Shown here: one piece after another, positions 45,257-55,012 of the stretch | Layout: each line of letters opens with the position of its first letter | How positions within the stretch are numbered: position 1 is the first letter of the stretch | Assembly: GCF_024259865.1 (NCBI RefSeq) | Contig: NZ_JAKUDN010000001.1 | Coordinates: 184,304 to 248,303, forward strand | Source: Candidatus Synchoanobacter obligatus | Lineage (GTDB): Bacteria; Pseudomonadota; Gammaproteobacteria; Comchoanobacterales; Comchoanobacteraceae | Length of the DNA: 64,000 nucleotides | Direction of reading: 5' to 3' | Notes under the pieces: model-generated | Databases searched by the model: none | Seen by the model: the letters and a program-made list of their open reading frames with translations, nothing else | What the model was told of the DNA's origin: nothing | Position numbers and translations under genes: made by a program

Positions 45257-46957
45257 ATGCATATATCCTTTGGAAATTACATTAGCCTGACGCAAGGAAA
45301 CATAGGAACATTAACCTCTGGACAGGCCCAAACGTGCCTTGATTACTATCGCCCGTTAAGCGTTTCTCCAGAAAGTGCAAGCAGATGTTTTCAGAACCTC
45401 CGCAACAAAGATGAACAGGACGAAGTCTTAACAGACATTAATATCCTAGCAAAAGATATATACCAATCTCGGGAAAATTGCATATCATTTCCAGTCTCTA
45501 GAGCATACTTAGATAGTGTTACCTATCAAAAAACACCTGGCCTCTATGCCTCAAATGATGCTCAAAGCCTGATTACAGCATTAAGGGAACAAGATCTCAT
45601 CTCTGATGACGAAATGGCAGGATATTTAGCCAGCATAGACGAAACCTCAAGCCCCAACACACAGTTAGCTCAGCTTAGCTATGTGCTTCATTCTCAAAAA
45701 GATGACGACTTATCACTGATCGCTGACATCATGGCGAAAAAAAACCGGACTCCAGATACCAGCATAAATGATCTTGCTGTGATATGCCGAGAAGAGAAAC
45801 TACATCAAACATTTACTGATGCTACCGTCATCAATCATCCTCTAGTTAATCCGCCCGCCAACTTACCGCGACAAAGAACCAGCGGATCTAATGACAGTTG
45901 TAGCTATCACGCCTTTATCAAAGGCCTGATGAATTATGTCATCGCCCATCCTGGTGAAGCCGATCGCATACTCAATAGTGGTTTTCTTGCAGCATACAAC
46001 CATCAAACAACTAATGATTACAATACCCCAGATTTTATACAGATGCTTAGAGCCCATGGCACTGACGGCACGATCTCAGCAACCTTTATTGAAAGACATT
46101 TATCTCCGATCATTCGCCGGTATGTTCATGAACTGAATAGCCAACTAGCAGATCCTCTACCCATCACCGCAAATGGTACCAATAACCCCATTTCTGGCAT
46201 GGAGTCAGATACTATCTTCACGATACTTGCCAATATATTTGGTGTAACCATTCAACTGCAATGTAGTGCCAATGCCTATCCTGTTCAAAATTTTCAACCA
46301 CATCAATTACCCCAACAACTAAAAGCAAATATCCCTGGGTGGATTAATATACATTACCAGCACTATACTCAAACAGAGCCTGAGGTCTATATTTATAATA
46401 ACTATTATCAGACTCATTTTGAGACATTGGGTGAATTAGAACACTTATGTGATACCCATGAAGTGACAGGATTTTTGACGTGGGTTTCCAGATTTTTTGC
46501 AGATAAGGATCTAACAGCCAATAGTACCCTTACTCCAAAAAGCTCAGAATCCCTTACGCCAAAACCCGTGTCTGAAATACAACCAGTAGCGCATGAAAAT
46601 AATATGTCAGAATTGGTTGCTGCTATCATTTCCTCACTAGATGGCTCATTGCCCCAACTCAAAGCACAAAATATGGCACAAAGCTTTCTAAAGGCGCATC
46701 CTACTCTTAGCAATTTAACGGATGAAGACTCTAAAATGATTAAAGATTTCATGAACAATGAGAGTCTAAGTCCTGAAAGCGCCCAACAGTTTAAAGAAAG
46801 CATCAATATTGCTGCCATCGTAACGCATCTTATGCCTTTAGCTTTGGGTCTTGTTGCACCAAACTATTTACCCATGCTCATTATTTTGGTGGCGCTGTGG
46901 CTTGGTTGTGTTAAAACCTGTGACCCTGAAAGCTTGGTCACCAAAAAACCAATTTAA
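45257..46957 (+). CDS. OTU-like cysteine protease candidate 2, C-terminal membrane hairpin
   Basis: A 566-residue paralogue of the preceding gene with about 190 extra N-terminal residues of unknown type. Shared marks are NDSCSYHAF (Cys215), LSPIIRRYVHELN (282-294), THFETLGELEHLC (His387) and a C-terminal hydrophobic hairpin (LALGLVAPNYLPMLIILVAL). The residues around Cys and His fit an OTU-type active site in order and spacing, with the DG of the DGxC motif replaced. Likely a host-directed deubiquitinase-like effector by inference. The weak ribosome-binding site and its own promoter show separate control from its twin. Confidence 0.62.
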   Translation: MHISFGNYISLTQGNIGTLTSGQAQTCLDYYRPLSVSPESASRCFQNLRNKDEQDEVLTDINILAKDIYQSRENCISFPVSRAYLDSVTYQKTPGLYASNDAQSLITALREQDLISDDEMAGYLASIDETSSPNTQLAQLSYVLHSQKDDDLSLIADIMAKKNRTPDTSINDLAVICREEKLHQTFTDATVINHPLVNPPANLPRQRTSGSNDSCSYHAFIKGLMNYVIAHPGEADRILNSGFLAAYNHQTTNDYNTPDFIQMLRAHGTDGTISATFIERHLSPIIRRYVHELNSQLADPLPITANGTNNPISGMESDTIFTILANIFGVTIQLQCSANAYPVQNFQPHQLPQQLKANIPGWINIHYQHYTQTEPEVYIYNNYYQTHFETLGELEHLCDTHEVTGFLTWVSRFFADKDLTANSTLTPKSSESLTPKPVSEIQPVAHENNMSELVAAIISSLDGSLPQLKAQNMAQSFLKAHPTLSNLTDEDSKMIKDFMNNESLSPESAQQFKESINIAAIVTHLMPLALGLVAPNYLPMLIILVALWLGCVKTCDPESLVTKKPI

Positions 46958-47043
46958 AAACATGTTTTAAAAAGTGTTTCTCTAATAATGCCTTGAGTAA
47001 ATGTTCAACTTCCTTAGGTTATTATATATAACTTAAGGATATT

Positions 47044-47646
47044 ATGATGAACAACAAACACAACTGGAACAATGCCCTATTCTTATTAGAACAGGTTATC
47101 AAACTATCAAGCGACCTTGATAAATACACAATGATACATCAAAGCCCTGAAATCAATATGGTATTTGTTGAAGTCTTAGCATCTAAAAGCGGCACAGTAA
47201 CCGAACGTGATGTTGCAAATCTACTCGCTCAACATAATATCCCACATCATATCAGACAATATGCACCATTTGGGATCCAAATCACCCAATTAACAGAGCG
47301 GACGCCGCCCCTCTATGATGCATACCATCAGATAACAAACAAACACTGCCAAGCTATCTTAAAAAATACTGGGCACAAATCTGATACCATTAGAAGCTTG
47401 CACCAATTCATGAAATCTCGGTCCCAAACAGATACATTTAACGTGGTTAATGCTCAGTATCAACAGACCCTTTACCGCTTAGCTTGCCACTTATCTGATA
47501 TGCTGCATCCTAGCGTCACACAAGATCCATTAGCCACCAAACAACCACAAGAAGACATTAAGAGATACCCTCAAAAGCTGAATAATCCCATTTGCCCAAA
47601 GGCATCTGAAGAAGACAGTTTGATATTTGACACACAGTGTCAATAG
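47044..47646 (+). CDS. Unknown protein (200 aa)
   Basis: A soluble, mostly helical protein with the ribosome-binding site AAGGA before ATG 47044. It begins MMNNKHNWNNALFLLEQV and has a polar C-terminal third (TKQPQEDIKRYPQKLNN). The middle part (GTVTERDVANLLAQHNIPHH) looks like a small winged-helix-type or SAM-like fold, but the similarity is too weak to name. It is followed after 17 bp by a frameshifted coiled-coil gene, with which it may form an operon behind the OTU-like pair. Confidence 0.55.
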   Translation: MMNNKHNWNNALFLLEQVIKLSSDLDKYTMIHQSPEINMVFVEVLASKSGTVTERDVANLLAQHNIPHHIRQYAPFGIQITQLTERTPPLYDAYHQITNKHCQAILKNTGHKSDTIRSLHQFMKSRSQTDTFNVVNAQYQQTLYRLACHLSDMLHPSVTQDPLATKQPQEDIKRYPQKLNNPICPKASEEDSLIFDTQCQ

Positions 47647-47663
47647 TAAAAACGGAGTTTCAT

Positions 47664-47940
47664 ATGCCAACACCAGAAGAAATATTTGGTAGCCAGATTG
47701 CATCCGTACTGCTAAAAAGTTAAAACCCTAACCCAAAAGGTTAATGCCCTTAACCAAGATATTGAAGAACTGTCCTCTGAGATTGACCAGCTACCAAAGA
47801 CCGCTTCTGCAGCAATTCTTCACGAAGCCATCCAATCTATTAAGCAACAGACACCCTCTCAAAGAAATCATCCTCCCCCTACCCTACCTATAGATAGGTG
47901 TGACACACAAGATAAATCGACATCTTCTACTAAGCACTAG
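47664..47940 (+). pseudogene. Small coiled-coil gene with a frameshift
   Basis: ATG 47664 has a GGAG upstream but the frame stops after 19 residues (TPEEIFGSQIASVLLKS). Deleting one A from the AAAAA run at about 47716-47720 joins it to a clean 72-residue frame (VKTLTQKVNALNQDIEELSS, a coiled coil, then a Pro-rich tail). The product would be about 91 residues. It is a real frameshift, a sequencing error or, less likely with only five A, a slippage site. Confidence 0.55.
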
Positions 47941-47966
47941 TCTTCCAAAAAAGCCCGTTTTATCGA

Positions 47967-48650
47967 TTAAGAGGCCTGGCTAATTTTCTGCCATAAGCCT
48001 GACAATCTCTGTGATATGGCTGTATTAAATACCATACAGCCTGAGCAGAGTATCTTCACTAACGATGAGAACACAATAATATCCCACAAAGATGCGGCAA
48101 TATCGCCCAATGCATACAGACTAAATAGTACGGTATCTAACACTTGAGAAAAGATCAGTGAGAACAACACACGTGCCATGAAGTATCGATCTCCGGCCAG
48201 AGTGCGCATCCATGAGAACAGGCGATTGTCAACATACTGCACCACCAGATATACCACAGCTGACACCATGACAATTTTAGGGAAAGGCTGCATGAGCTGA
48301 TGATAGGCAGCATCCATCTTATCGCCAGGCAACGCTTCATAAGACACCTGAAAATATGCCGCCAATGCCAGTAATGCCAAACCTGCAAAGGAATACACCA
48401 TGGCTTGGTGCACTGCCTTATCATCATAAGACTCACGAATATAGTTTAAGACCAAGATAACACCCACAGCATACACATCTGCTGTTGTTACCTGCAAACC
48501 AAATAATGACATTTGCTTCAAGACCATCAGATTACCTAAGATAGCATACACAACCATCAAGGTTGTTTGCACCTCAGCAGATTTATGGCGACAATAAAAA
48601 GCAAGGCTACCAACCCAAACGATATGCACAAAAAACCACAATTCATTCAT
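47967..48650 (-). CDS. yhhQ: Queuosine precursor transporter (YhhQ/VUT family)
   Basis: A 227-residue protein with six or seven membrane helices of the DUF165/VUT family, which imports queuosine precursors. Conserved parts are LQVTTADVYAVGVIL, RYFMARVLFSLIFSQVLDT and LWDIIVFSSLVKIL. With tgt at 42.5 kb it would allow use of queuine or preQ1 taken from outside, for example from a host. Start chosen at MNELWFFVH (48650), which has GGAG upstream, not at the earlier ATG. Confidence 0.87.
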   Translation of the reverse strand: MNELWFFVHIVWVGSLAFYCRHKSAEVQTTLMVVYAILGNLMVLKQMSLFGLQVTTADVYAVGVILVLNYIRESYDDKAVHQAMVYSFAGLALLALAAYFQVSYEALPGDKMDAAYHQLMQPFPKIVMVSAVVYLVVQYVDNRLFSWMRTLAGDRYFMARVLFSLIFSQVLDTVLFSLYALGDIAASLWDIIVFSSLVKILCSGCMVFNTAISQRLSGLWQKISQAS

Positions 48651-48749
48651 CACATTCTCCAAATCCCTTTCTAAAAAAGACATTAATTATCATTGTGATA
48701 AATATATCACACTTCATATTGAATCGCAATATAGACAATCATAATGTCT

Positions 48750-49546
48750 TTAGGAGTCTGTATCTGACCGTGCTGAGGATATTTTGATCATAGCCCACAT
48801 GATGAAGGCCAACACCGTACTCATCAACGCAATGTTTTGAACGTTAAAGCCATTATCACTCAAAAACACATAGCCACAGGTCAGTAACATAATAGCAAAT
48901 GACCCTTGGATATAACTGCTTAATCCCCTTCTAATACATAACGGAATAAACACCAACCGCCACAGCACAAACAGTATGACTGATTCAAAAAAACCAATGC
49001 CAGGGGAGTGCTCTTCAACCCCCTTACCCGGAAAGGAAATCCATTCATAATTCACCACAAGCAGCATAAAAATAACTTGGGTAAAATGATAACAGCTTAC
49101 CTGACACGCTTCAGCATAACGGGCTAATTTATCAACATTAAAAACCATTACCCTAAAAAGAGCAAATAATGCCATTAGGGTTACCAATGTGCCTATGGGG
49201 TACTCGCAAAACAATCTCTCTGGAAGCAAAGGCGTTGTAGACGACATGTAAAATATCCATATTATAAATAACACAAAGGAAATAATTCGCATACTGATCC
49301 TATTGTGCCAAGTCACCAAATCGCCAGTCGAAATAAAATATGCAGGTATTAAAATAAGCATCAACATGTAGATGAATGCACCAAACATTGGGTATTGCAA
49401 AAGAACTGGACTCGTTAACAACAATGCAAGAAAACTAACGCCCCCGTGACAAACAACAGTGCAGCTACAGCCTCCAACTGGGTTCGGCTTTTCTTGACTT
49501 CTAAGAACACCCTACTTTTTGTGTTATTATTAACAATCGTGTGCAT
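48750..49546 (-). pseudogene. Unknown multi-spanning membrane protein gene, frameshifted near the 5' end
   Basis: The downstream frame (from about 49424) gives 220 residues with six or more membrane segments but no proper start codon. Upstream, another frame starts at ATG 49546 (MHTIVNNNTKSRVFLEVKKS) and continues as LEAVAALLFVTGALVFL, a first membrane helix. Joining the two at about 49420-49430 yields a continuous protein of about 265 residues. The family is not recognised. The frameshift may be real or a sequence error. The overlapping plus-strand ORF (49446-49628) is a shadow of this region. Confidence 0.6.
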
Positions 49547-49604
49547 AATTATGATCCTTTATTTAATAATTCATATTATAACCAAGACACAATCATCTTG
49601 CAAC

Positions 49605-51590
49605 TTACTGAAACAAAACTCGCTTTAAGCGCTTGAGTTCATCTCGACATTCCGCAGCTGTTTCAAAATCTAGGGCATCGACTGCTTTAGACATATCTTT
49701 TTCAAGCTTCTGGATCATCGTTTTGATTGTATCATCTGACAAACCGTGTAAATCATCATGGGCATGATCATCTTGGGCATCTTTAACATCATTGGATAAA
49801 ATGTCTCCAACCTCTTTGCGAATGGACTCTGGCGTAATACCATGTTCTTCATTATAGGCCTGCTGAATCTCACGACGACGGTTGGTTTCATCCATGGCTA
49901 TTTTCATGGACTTGGTCTCTTTATCAGCATACATAATAACCCGACCATTCACATTCCTTGCTGCACGACCAATGGTTTGGATTAATGACGATGTTGAACG
50001 CAGAAAGCCTTCTTTATCGGCGTCCAGTATCGCCACCAATGCCACTTCTGGAAGATCAAGACCTTCTCGTAATAAATTAATACCTACCAGAATATCAAAG
50101 TCTCCACGCCTGAGTCCTTTCAATATTTCAATACGCTCAACCGTTTCAATCGATGAGTGTAGATACTTGACCCTCAACCCTTGCTCATCTAAATAACCCG
50201 CTAGATCTTCAGACATCTTCTTAGTGAGTGTTGTCACCAACACCCGCTCCCCTTTAGCGATGGCTTTTTTAGCTTCTCCTAATAATGAATCAACCTGGCC
50301 CACAGCGGGTTTTACGGTGATATGGGGATCCAGCAAACCGGTTGGACGGACCAGCATTTCTACGGTTTGGGATGCGTGCTCTTTTTCATAAGGGCCTGGT
50401 GTTGCTGATACATAAATGGTTTGAAAATCCATTGCATCAAATTCCTCAAACCTCAGTGGACGGTTATCCATAGCTGATGGCAAACGAAATCCATACTCTA
50501 CCAAGTTACTCTTACGTGATCGGTCACCATGATACATCCCACCAATTTGAGGCACTGTGACATGAGACTCATCAATGATCACCAATACATTTGAAGGAAG
50601 ATAGTCCATCAGTGTTGGTGGTGGATGCCCCGTAGGTCGGCCCGATAAATACCGCGAGTAATTCTCCACACCTTGGCAATAACCAATCTGTTCCATCATC
50701 TCGATATCATGTAAGGTGCGCTGCTCAAGACGTTGTGCTTCTAATAATTTACCTGCAGCTTTAAACTCAATCAAACGCTTCTCAAGATCCGTTTTAATCT
50801 CTGAGACCACCTTTGGAATCCGGTCTTTTGGGCTAACATAGTGCGTCCTTGGATAAATCACCACCTCTTTTTTATTCTCCATCACTGCACCTGTGAGTGG
50901 ATCAAACAGTGCGATCGACTCAATCTCATCATCAAACAAGGTGCAACGAATGGCCAACTCTTCTGATTCAGCTGGGAATATGTCAATCACATCGCCTCTG
51001 ACCCGGAATAATCCCCGCTCAAAAGACAAATGGTGCCGACGGTACTGCATCGTGGTCAAGGCATGAATGATATCACGTTGGCCTAAAGTTTCACCAACAA
51101 CCAATGACAGTGACATTTCTTGGTATGATGTGGGATCACCCAGCCCATATATTGCAGACACACTGGCGACAATAATGGTATCATCATGTTGTAAAATAGA
51201 CTTGGTCGCTGCAAGTCGCATTTGCTCAACCTGTTCATTGATTGCGGCATCTTTCTCAATAAAGGTATCTGTCCCGGGAACATAAGCTTCTGGCTGATAA
51301 TAGTCATAATAAGACACAAAATATGCCACATGGTTATTGGGGAAAAAGGCTTTCATTTCACCAAATAACTGTGCTGCTAGGGTTTTATTCGGTGCCAAAA
51401 TGATGGCTGGGCGACTGGACTCTGAGATAATATTTGCCATGGTAAATGTTTTACCAGAACCCGTAACCCCAAGGATCGTTTGTTTCTGATGGTTATTTAA
51501 ACCTTTTACAAGTTTTTCAATAGCTTTAGGCTGATCTCCTTGGGGAGAAAATCCAGAATTTAGTTTAAAATGATTTGACTTAGTGCTCAT
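49605..51590 (-). CDS. uvrB: Excinuclease ABC subunit B
   Basis: The damage-verifying helicase of nucleotide excision repair, 661 residues. It shows Walker A GVTGSGKT, the DNA-holding beta hairpin [24 protein letters not shown] box, helicase motif [11 protein letters not shown] and a C-terminal UVR motif ([20 protein letters not shown]). I chose the ATG at 51590 ([10 protein letters not shown]). No SOS box was seen in the short region before it. Confidence 0.97.
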   Translation of the reverse strand: MSTKSNHFKLNSGFSPQGDQPKAIEKLVKGLNNHQKQTILGVTGSGKTFTMANIISESSRPAIILAPNKTLAAQLFGEMKAFFPNNHVAYFVSYYDYYQPEAYVPGTDTFIEKDAAINEQVEQMRLAATKSILQHDDTIIVASVSAIYGLGDPTSYQEMSLSLVVGETLGQRDIIHALTTMQYRRHHLSFERGLFRVRGDVIDIFPAESEELAIRCTLFDDEIESIALFDPLTGAVMENKKEVVIYPRTHYVSPKDRIPKVVSEIKTDLEKRLIEFKAAGKLLEAQRLEQRTLHDIEMMEQIGYCQGVENYSRYLSGRPTGHPPPTLMDYLPSNVLVIIDESHVTVPQIGGMYHGDRSRKSNLVEYGFRLPSAMDNRPLRFEEFDAMDFQTIYVSATPGPYEKEHASQTVEMLVRPTGLLDPHITVKPAVGQVDSLLGEAKKAIAKGERVLVTTLTKKMSEDLAGYLDEQGLRVKYLHSSIETVERIEILKGLRRGDFDILVGINLLREGLDLPEVALVAILDADKEGFLRSTSSLIQTIGRAARNVNGRVIMYADKETKSMKIAMDETNRRREIQQAYNEEHGITPESIRKEVGDILSNDVKDAQDDHAHDDLHGLSDDTIKTMIQKLEKDMSKAVDALDFETAAECRDELKRLKRVLFQ

Positions 51591-51669
51591 AGTAATATAC
51601 ATAATAAATACCATTCATGATGACATAAGATCGTTATGATATCTAGTATCAATGACCCAGGAGGCATAT

Positions 51670-52866
51670 ATGTCATTTAAACTTAGCAAACGATCCCAAA
51701 GACTTAAGCCGTCTGCCATGTTTGAAATATCTAGCAAAATTTCACGTATGCGAGAAGCAGGTCATGACATCATTGCCATGGGTATTGGAGAAACCGATGA
51801 TATTGATACACCACTACATATCAAAGCAGCTGCTATTGATGCCATTCATGATGGAAAAACCAAATACACCCCTGTCGATGGTATTCCAGCTTTAAAACAA
51901 GCCATTGCACACAAGCTACTACAAGAGAATGATTTAGAGTATAACCCTTATGAGATCATTGTATCCACTGGGGCAAAACAGTGTATTCACAATGCACTGA
52001 TGTGCCTGGCTGAGCCTGGTGATGAAGTGATCATGTTCGCACCGTATTGGACCTCGTATATGGATAATGTACATTATACGGGCGCCACCCCGATTGTGAT
52101 CCCCTCTTCTATTGATCATGGTTTTAAAATCAACCCTGACCATTTAGCAGATGCCATCACCGAAAGAACTCGGGTGATTATTTTAAATACCCCCAACAAC
52201 CCTTCTGGTGTCCACTATACGCCGCAAGAACTAAGAAAAATTGCAAATATTATCAAGAAACACCCTGATATTGTTGTGATATCAGATGAAATCTACGAAC
52301 ACATCCTTTGGTCCAATGAGCCGGTTCAAAACATCCTTAACATCGCGCCAAAGCTTCAGGATCGTACCATTATTATCAATGGTGTTTCAAAAGCATATGC
52401 CATGACAGGATGGCGGATTGGTTATGCCGCAGGCCCGAATGAAATCATTAAGCAGATGAAGAATATTCAATCTCAGTCCACATCAGGCACCTGCAGTATT
52501 GCTCAACATGCTGCCCTGGAAGCTTTAGATGGTAACCAACGTTCTATTGAACAAATGACTCAAACATTTTTAACCCGACATAACCTCCTATATAACTTCC
52601 TGAATAGCTTGGAAGGCTGCAAAGTCCATCCTGCAGATGGTACCTACTATTTATTCCCAGAAGTCTCAGGAATCATCCAAAAATTAGGCCTTAAAAATGA
52701 TATTGAACTGGTCGATTACCTGCTTGAAAAAACCGGGGTTTCTGTGATTCCTGGTAGTGTCTTTGGCATGACGAATCATTTACGTATCAGCTTTGTCTCC
52801 TCTGAAGAGAAGATCCAACAAGCCATTTCTCGGATTCAAAGTCAATTAACGCCCTTAGATGATTAA
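51670..52866 (+). CDS. Pyridoxal-phosphate aminotransferase (aspartate type)
   Basis: A class I aminotransferase of 398 residues. The PLP-binding Lys is in NGVSKAYAMTGWRIGYAAG, with ILNTPNNPSGVHY and ISDEIYEHI around the cofactor and the C-terminal LRISFVSSEE Arg for the carboxylate. It resembles bacterial AspC/AspB of the Ib subgroup. The ATG 51670 has AGGAGG and is preferred to the earlier start. It is divergent from uvrB. Confidence 0.92.
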   Translation: MSFKLSKRSQRLKPSAMFEISSKISRMREAGHDIIAMGIGETDDIDTPLHIKAAAIDAIHDGKTKYTPVDGIPALKQAIAHKLLQENDLEYNPYEIIVSTGAKQCIHNALMCLAEPGDEVIMFAPYWTSYMDNVHYTGATPIVIPSSIDHGFKINPDHLADAITERTRVIILNTPNNPSGVHYTPQELRKIANIIKKHPDIVVISDEIYEHILWSNEPVQNILNIAPKLQDRTIIINGVSKAYAMTGWRIGYAAGPNEIIKQMKNIQSQSTSGTCSIAQHAALEALDGNQRSIEQMTQTFLTRHNLLYNFLNSLEGCKVHPADGTYYLFPEVSGIIQKLGLKNDIELVDYLLEKTGVSVIPGSVFGMTNHLRISFVSSEEKIQQAISRIQSQLTPLDD

Positions 52867-52911
52867 AACCCTCTTGACCTCAAGTTAAAAAGGGGGTAAT
52901 ATTTCGAACGA

Positions 52912-52987
<76 letters not shown>

Positions 52988-52996
52988 ACTTCTTAT

Positions 52997-53929
52997 CTAC
53001 TTGTATGCAACATCTAAGCCCAAAGCTATTAACTGGTCAACATCTCCAGTACCAAGTTTTTTATTTACAATAGCATCACACAGTGGCCTAGAATCCAAAA
53101 CTTGTAGTGGCATGGCGCCATATACGGCTATTTTTGCCACAACCTCACCTGAAGCACCTGCTGTTAGCGTCCGTACAAAAGTCATTTTTAACTGCTCACA
53201 AGCCAAACTCATGGTTGAAACACCAAGGGGATGTCCAATCTTTGGAATGTGCCCAGACCATGGTTTCTCAGCCTCACATGTCATGAAAATAGCAGACCGT
53301 TCCCCCTTCATCACTTTACCCCAATAAAATGTTACAAATGTAACAACCTCTGGAATAATCTGGAAGGTAAGCAAATTATCCGTTCTTGGGAACGAACAAA
53401 CACCAGATAATGGCTGATAAGAATCATCAACAGACATGAAAGGAATGGCTGTAATGCGCTTTTCTGCCATAATATCGGTGACACCGCAAACCATTAGCGA
53501 TAAGCCATCGACACAACCCAGACTTTTAGCAAGGGCCACACGATCTCTTATTAATGCAATCGCAGGTATCAGTGCCCCCCAAAGTATTCCTAAGGCTTTA
53601 TAATGCTCCAAGTAAGCATGTTGAATCTTGGCATTAAACATGCTAACCACCTGAGATAATGCGATACCGTCAGGTGAGAAATCCGTTGATAATGATAATG
53701 CACAAAACTTACTCTGAGCCAATGCCATCACTTTTTGACATTCATCAACAAACTTAATAATGGGTCTTTTCTTCAATAACGAATCAGGTATTAAAGCGAT
53801 CATAGCCTCTTCAGCACTCTGAGCCTCCCCTATCTCTATATACTTTTCATCTCTATGTGGCTCAAAAATTTCCATCGCCTTGATTGCTGTTTGTAATATG
53901 GTTAATTCTTTTTTATTATCGATGGGCAT
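52997..53929 (-). CDS. Unknown protein (310 aa)
   Basis: A protein with AAAGG before the ATG. It has two mildly hydrophobic areas (YKALGILWGALIPAIALI and CVDGLSLMVCGVTDIM) but no clear membrane helix set or signal peptide. Mixed alpha/beta composition. I do not recognise it. It begins a cluster of unknown genes next to a tRNA gene, a common place for acquired DNA, but I see no integrase or attachment repeat here. Confidence 0.6.
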   Translation of the reverse strand: MPIDNKKELTILQTAIKAMEIFEPHRDEKYIEIGEAQSAEEAMIALIPDSLLKKRPIIKFVDECQKVMALAQSKFCALSLSTDFSPDGIALSQVVSMFNAKIQHAYLEHYKALGILWGALIPAIALIRDRVALAKSLGCVDGLSLMVCGVTDIMAEKRITAIPFMSVDDSYQPLSGVCSFPRTDNLLTFQIIPEVVTFVTFYWGKVMKGERSAIFMTCEAEKPWSGHIPKIGHPLGVSTMSLACEQLKMTFVRTLTAGASGEVVAKIAVYGAMPLQVLDSRPLCDAIVNKKLGTGDVDQLIALGLDVAYK

Positions 53930-53979
53930 ATGTAACCTTTATACTAATTTGAGAGTATTGCATTATATGCACGATTTAT

Positions 53980-54384
53980 TTATAGCGCAAGGTGTCCATG
54001 AAAATAATCCCATGGGTTAGCAATGGTAGGATCCGAGGGCGACTCTATAGGCAATATTACTGTCTGAGTCATAGGCTCTACATATGGCATCATTGTCAAT
54101 AATAGGTTGCTCTGTTGGATCTTCATTAGCCGCTCTTGCCGATTCATCCGCCGAACTTTTAACCTATTGACGCTATACACAGAAAGACTTTGTTTCGTCT
54201 CTTTAGCCTTATCTTTGTGTCTTGCTACTCGGTTAGCCTTTACTTTTTTTCGCGTTATGACAGACTTTCTTGCTCTTATGGCCGCTTTAGTGTTTTTAAA
54301 CAACATCACATCGACACAGCCAAATGTGACTTCACCCTCATCACTTGGATGCTTAGAATGATTATTTTCAGGGATTGTTCTCAT
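53980..54384 (-). CDS. Unknown protein with highly basic centre
   Basis: A 134-residue protein. Residues about 33-82 contain many Lys and Arg (AIRARKSVITRKKVKANRVA, then VNRLKVRRMNRQERLMK), while both ends are acidic or neutral. It could bind nucleic acid, or carry a nuclear localisation signal if it is exported to a host; neither is shown. The ATG has only a weak ribosome-binding site. The opposite-strand ORFs here look like shadows. Confidence 0.45.
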   Translation of the reverse strand: MRTIPENNHSKHPSDEGEVTFGCVDVMLFKNTKAAIRARKSVITRKKVKANRVARHKDKAKETKQSLSVYSVNRLKVRRMNRQERLMKIQQSNLLLTMMPYVEPMTQTVILPIESPSDPTIANPWDYFHGHLAL

Positions 54385-54442
54385 ATTAGTACTTATTTTT
54401 CCTTGAAATATACCCTAAATAATTAACAAAATCAACATAATG

Positions 54443-54471
54443 TTGACACACTGCTAAAAACACACTACACT
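54443..54471 (+). promoter_or_regulatory. Strong sigma-70-type promoter of the 165-aa gene
   Basis: TTGACA (54443-54448), 17-nt spacer and TACACT (54466-54471), 25 bp before ATG 54497. Probably drives the two-gene unit 54497-55423, which ends with a clear terminator. Confidence 0.7.
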
Positions 54472-54496
54472 ATGCAAAAATCAAAAAGAGAATATT

Positions 54497-54994
54497 ATGT
54501 TTTTAACAACAATAGCTATTACTGCAACTGCTGCTTACTTCGCTTACAAACAGTACACGCAGTCACCTGCAACTGAAGCACCTGTCAGCGTCTCATTTGA
54601 CGAAGCCTTTAAAGACGCCGTAGAACTTCTGCGCGCACAAGCTCGTCGTGATCAAAAGATCCACGAACTATGGGCAAAAGTCAATAAAAAACCCGCTCAA
54701 AAGATGTTAATCATGCCATGCACAATCATCGATAATTTAATCAAAAACTATAGCAAAGGGGCAGAGTGTGAAAAATTGATGCTTAAAGTGGCATTCGTTC
54801 GTACGCTTGCTATGTTGCATAAGACGGATGTCACAATTAATACAGTTTCTAGAAATATGCTCATAATATCATTAATAAAGTTGCGTAAGTCTCTTCCTGG
54901 TGTCAAAGAGGCTTATCCTAGCGACCACGACAACATTAAGAAGATGCTCCCTGATGCAACAGCCTTTTTAAAAAATTGTTCTAAACCTAAATAA
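54497..54994 (+). CDS. Unknown membrane-anchored small protein
   Basis: A 165-residue protein with an N-terminal membrane helix or uncleaved signal (MFLTTIAITATAAYFAYKQ) and a basic helical soluble part. Good promoter and AGAGAA-type ribosome-binding site. It is followed 18 bp later by an acidic coiled-coil protein, so the two basic and acidic products may work together. I do not recognise it. Confidence 0.6.
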   Translation: MFLTTIAITATAAYFAYKQYTQSPATEAPVSVSFDEAFKDAVELLRAQARRDQKIHELWAKVNKKPAQKMLIMPCTIIDNLIKNYSKGAECEKLMLKVAFVRTLAMLHKTDVTINTVSRNMLIISLIKLRKSLPGVKEAYPSDHDNIKKMLPDATAFLKNCSKPK

Positions 54995-55012
54995 AACCAC
55001 GAGGAAATAACA

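Noticed and set aside
49446-49628. 60-codon plus-strand ORF with a hydrophobic segment
   Set aside because: It is antisense to the 5' part of the frameshifted membrane gene; hydrophobicity is mirrored from it.
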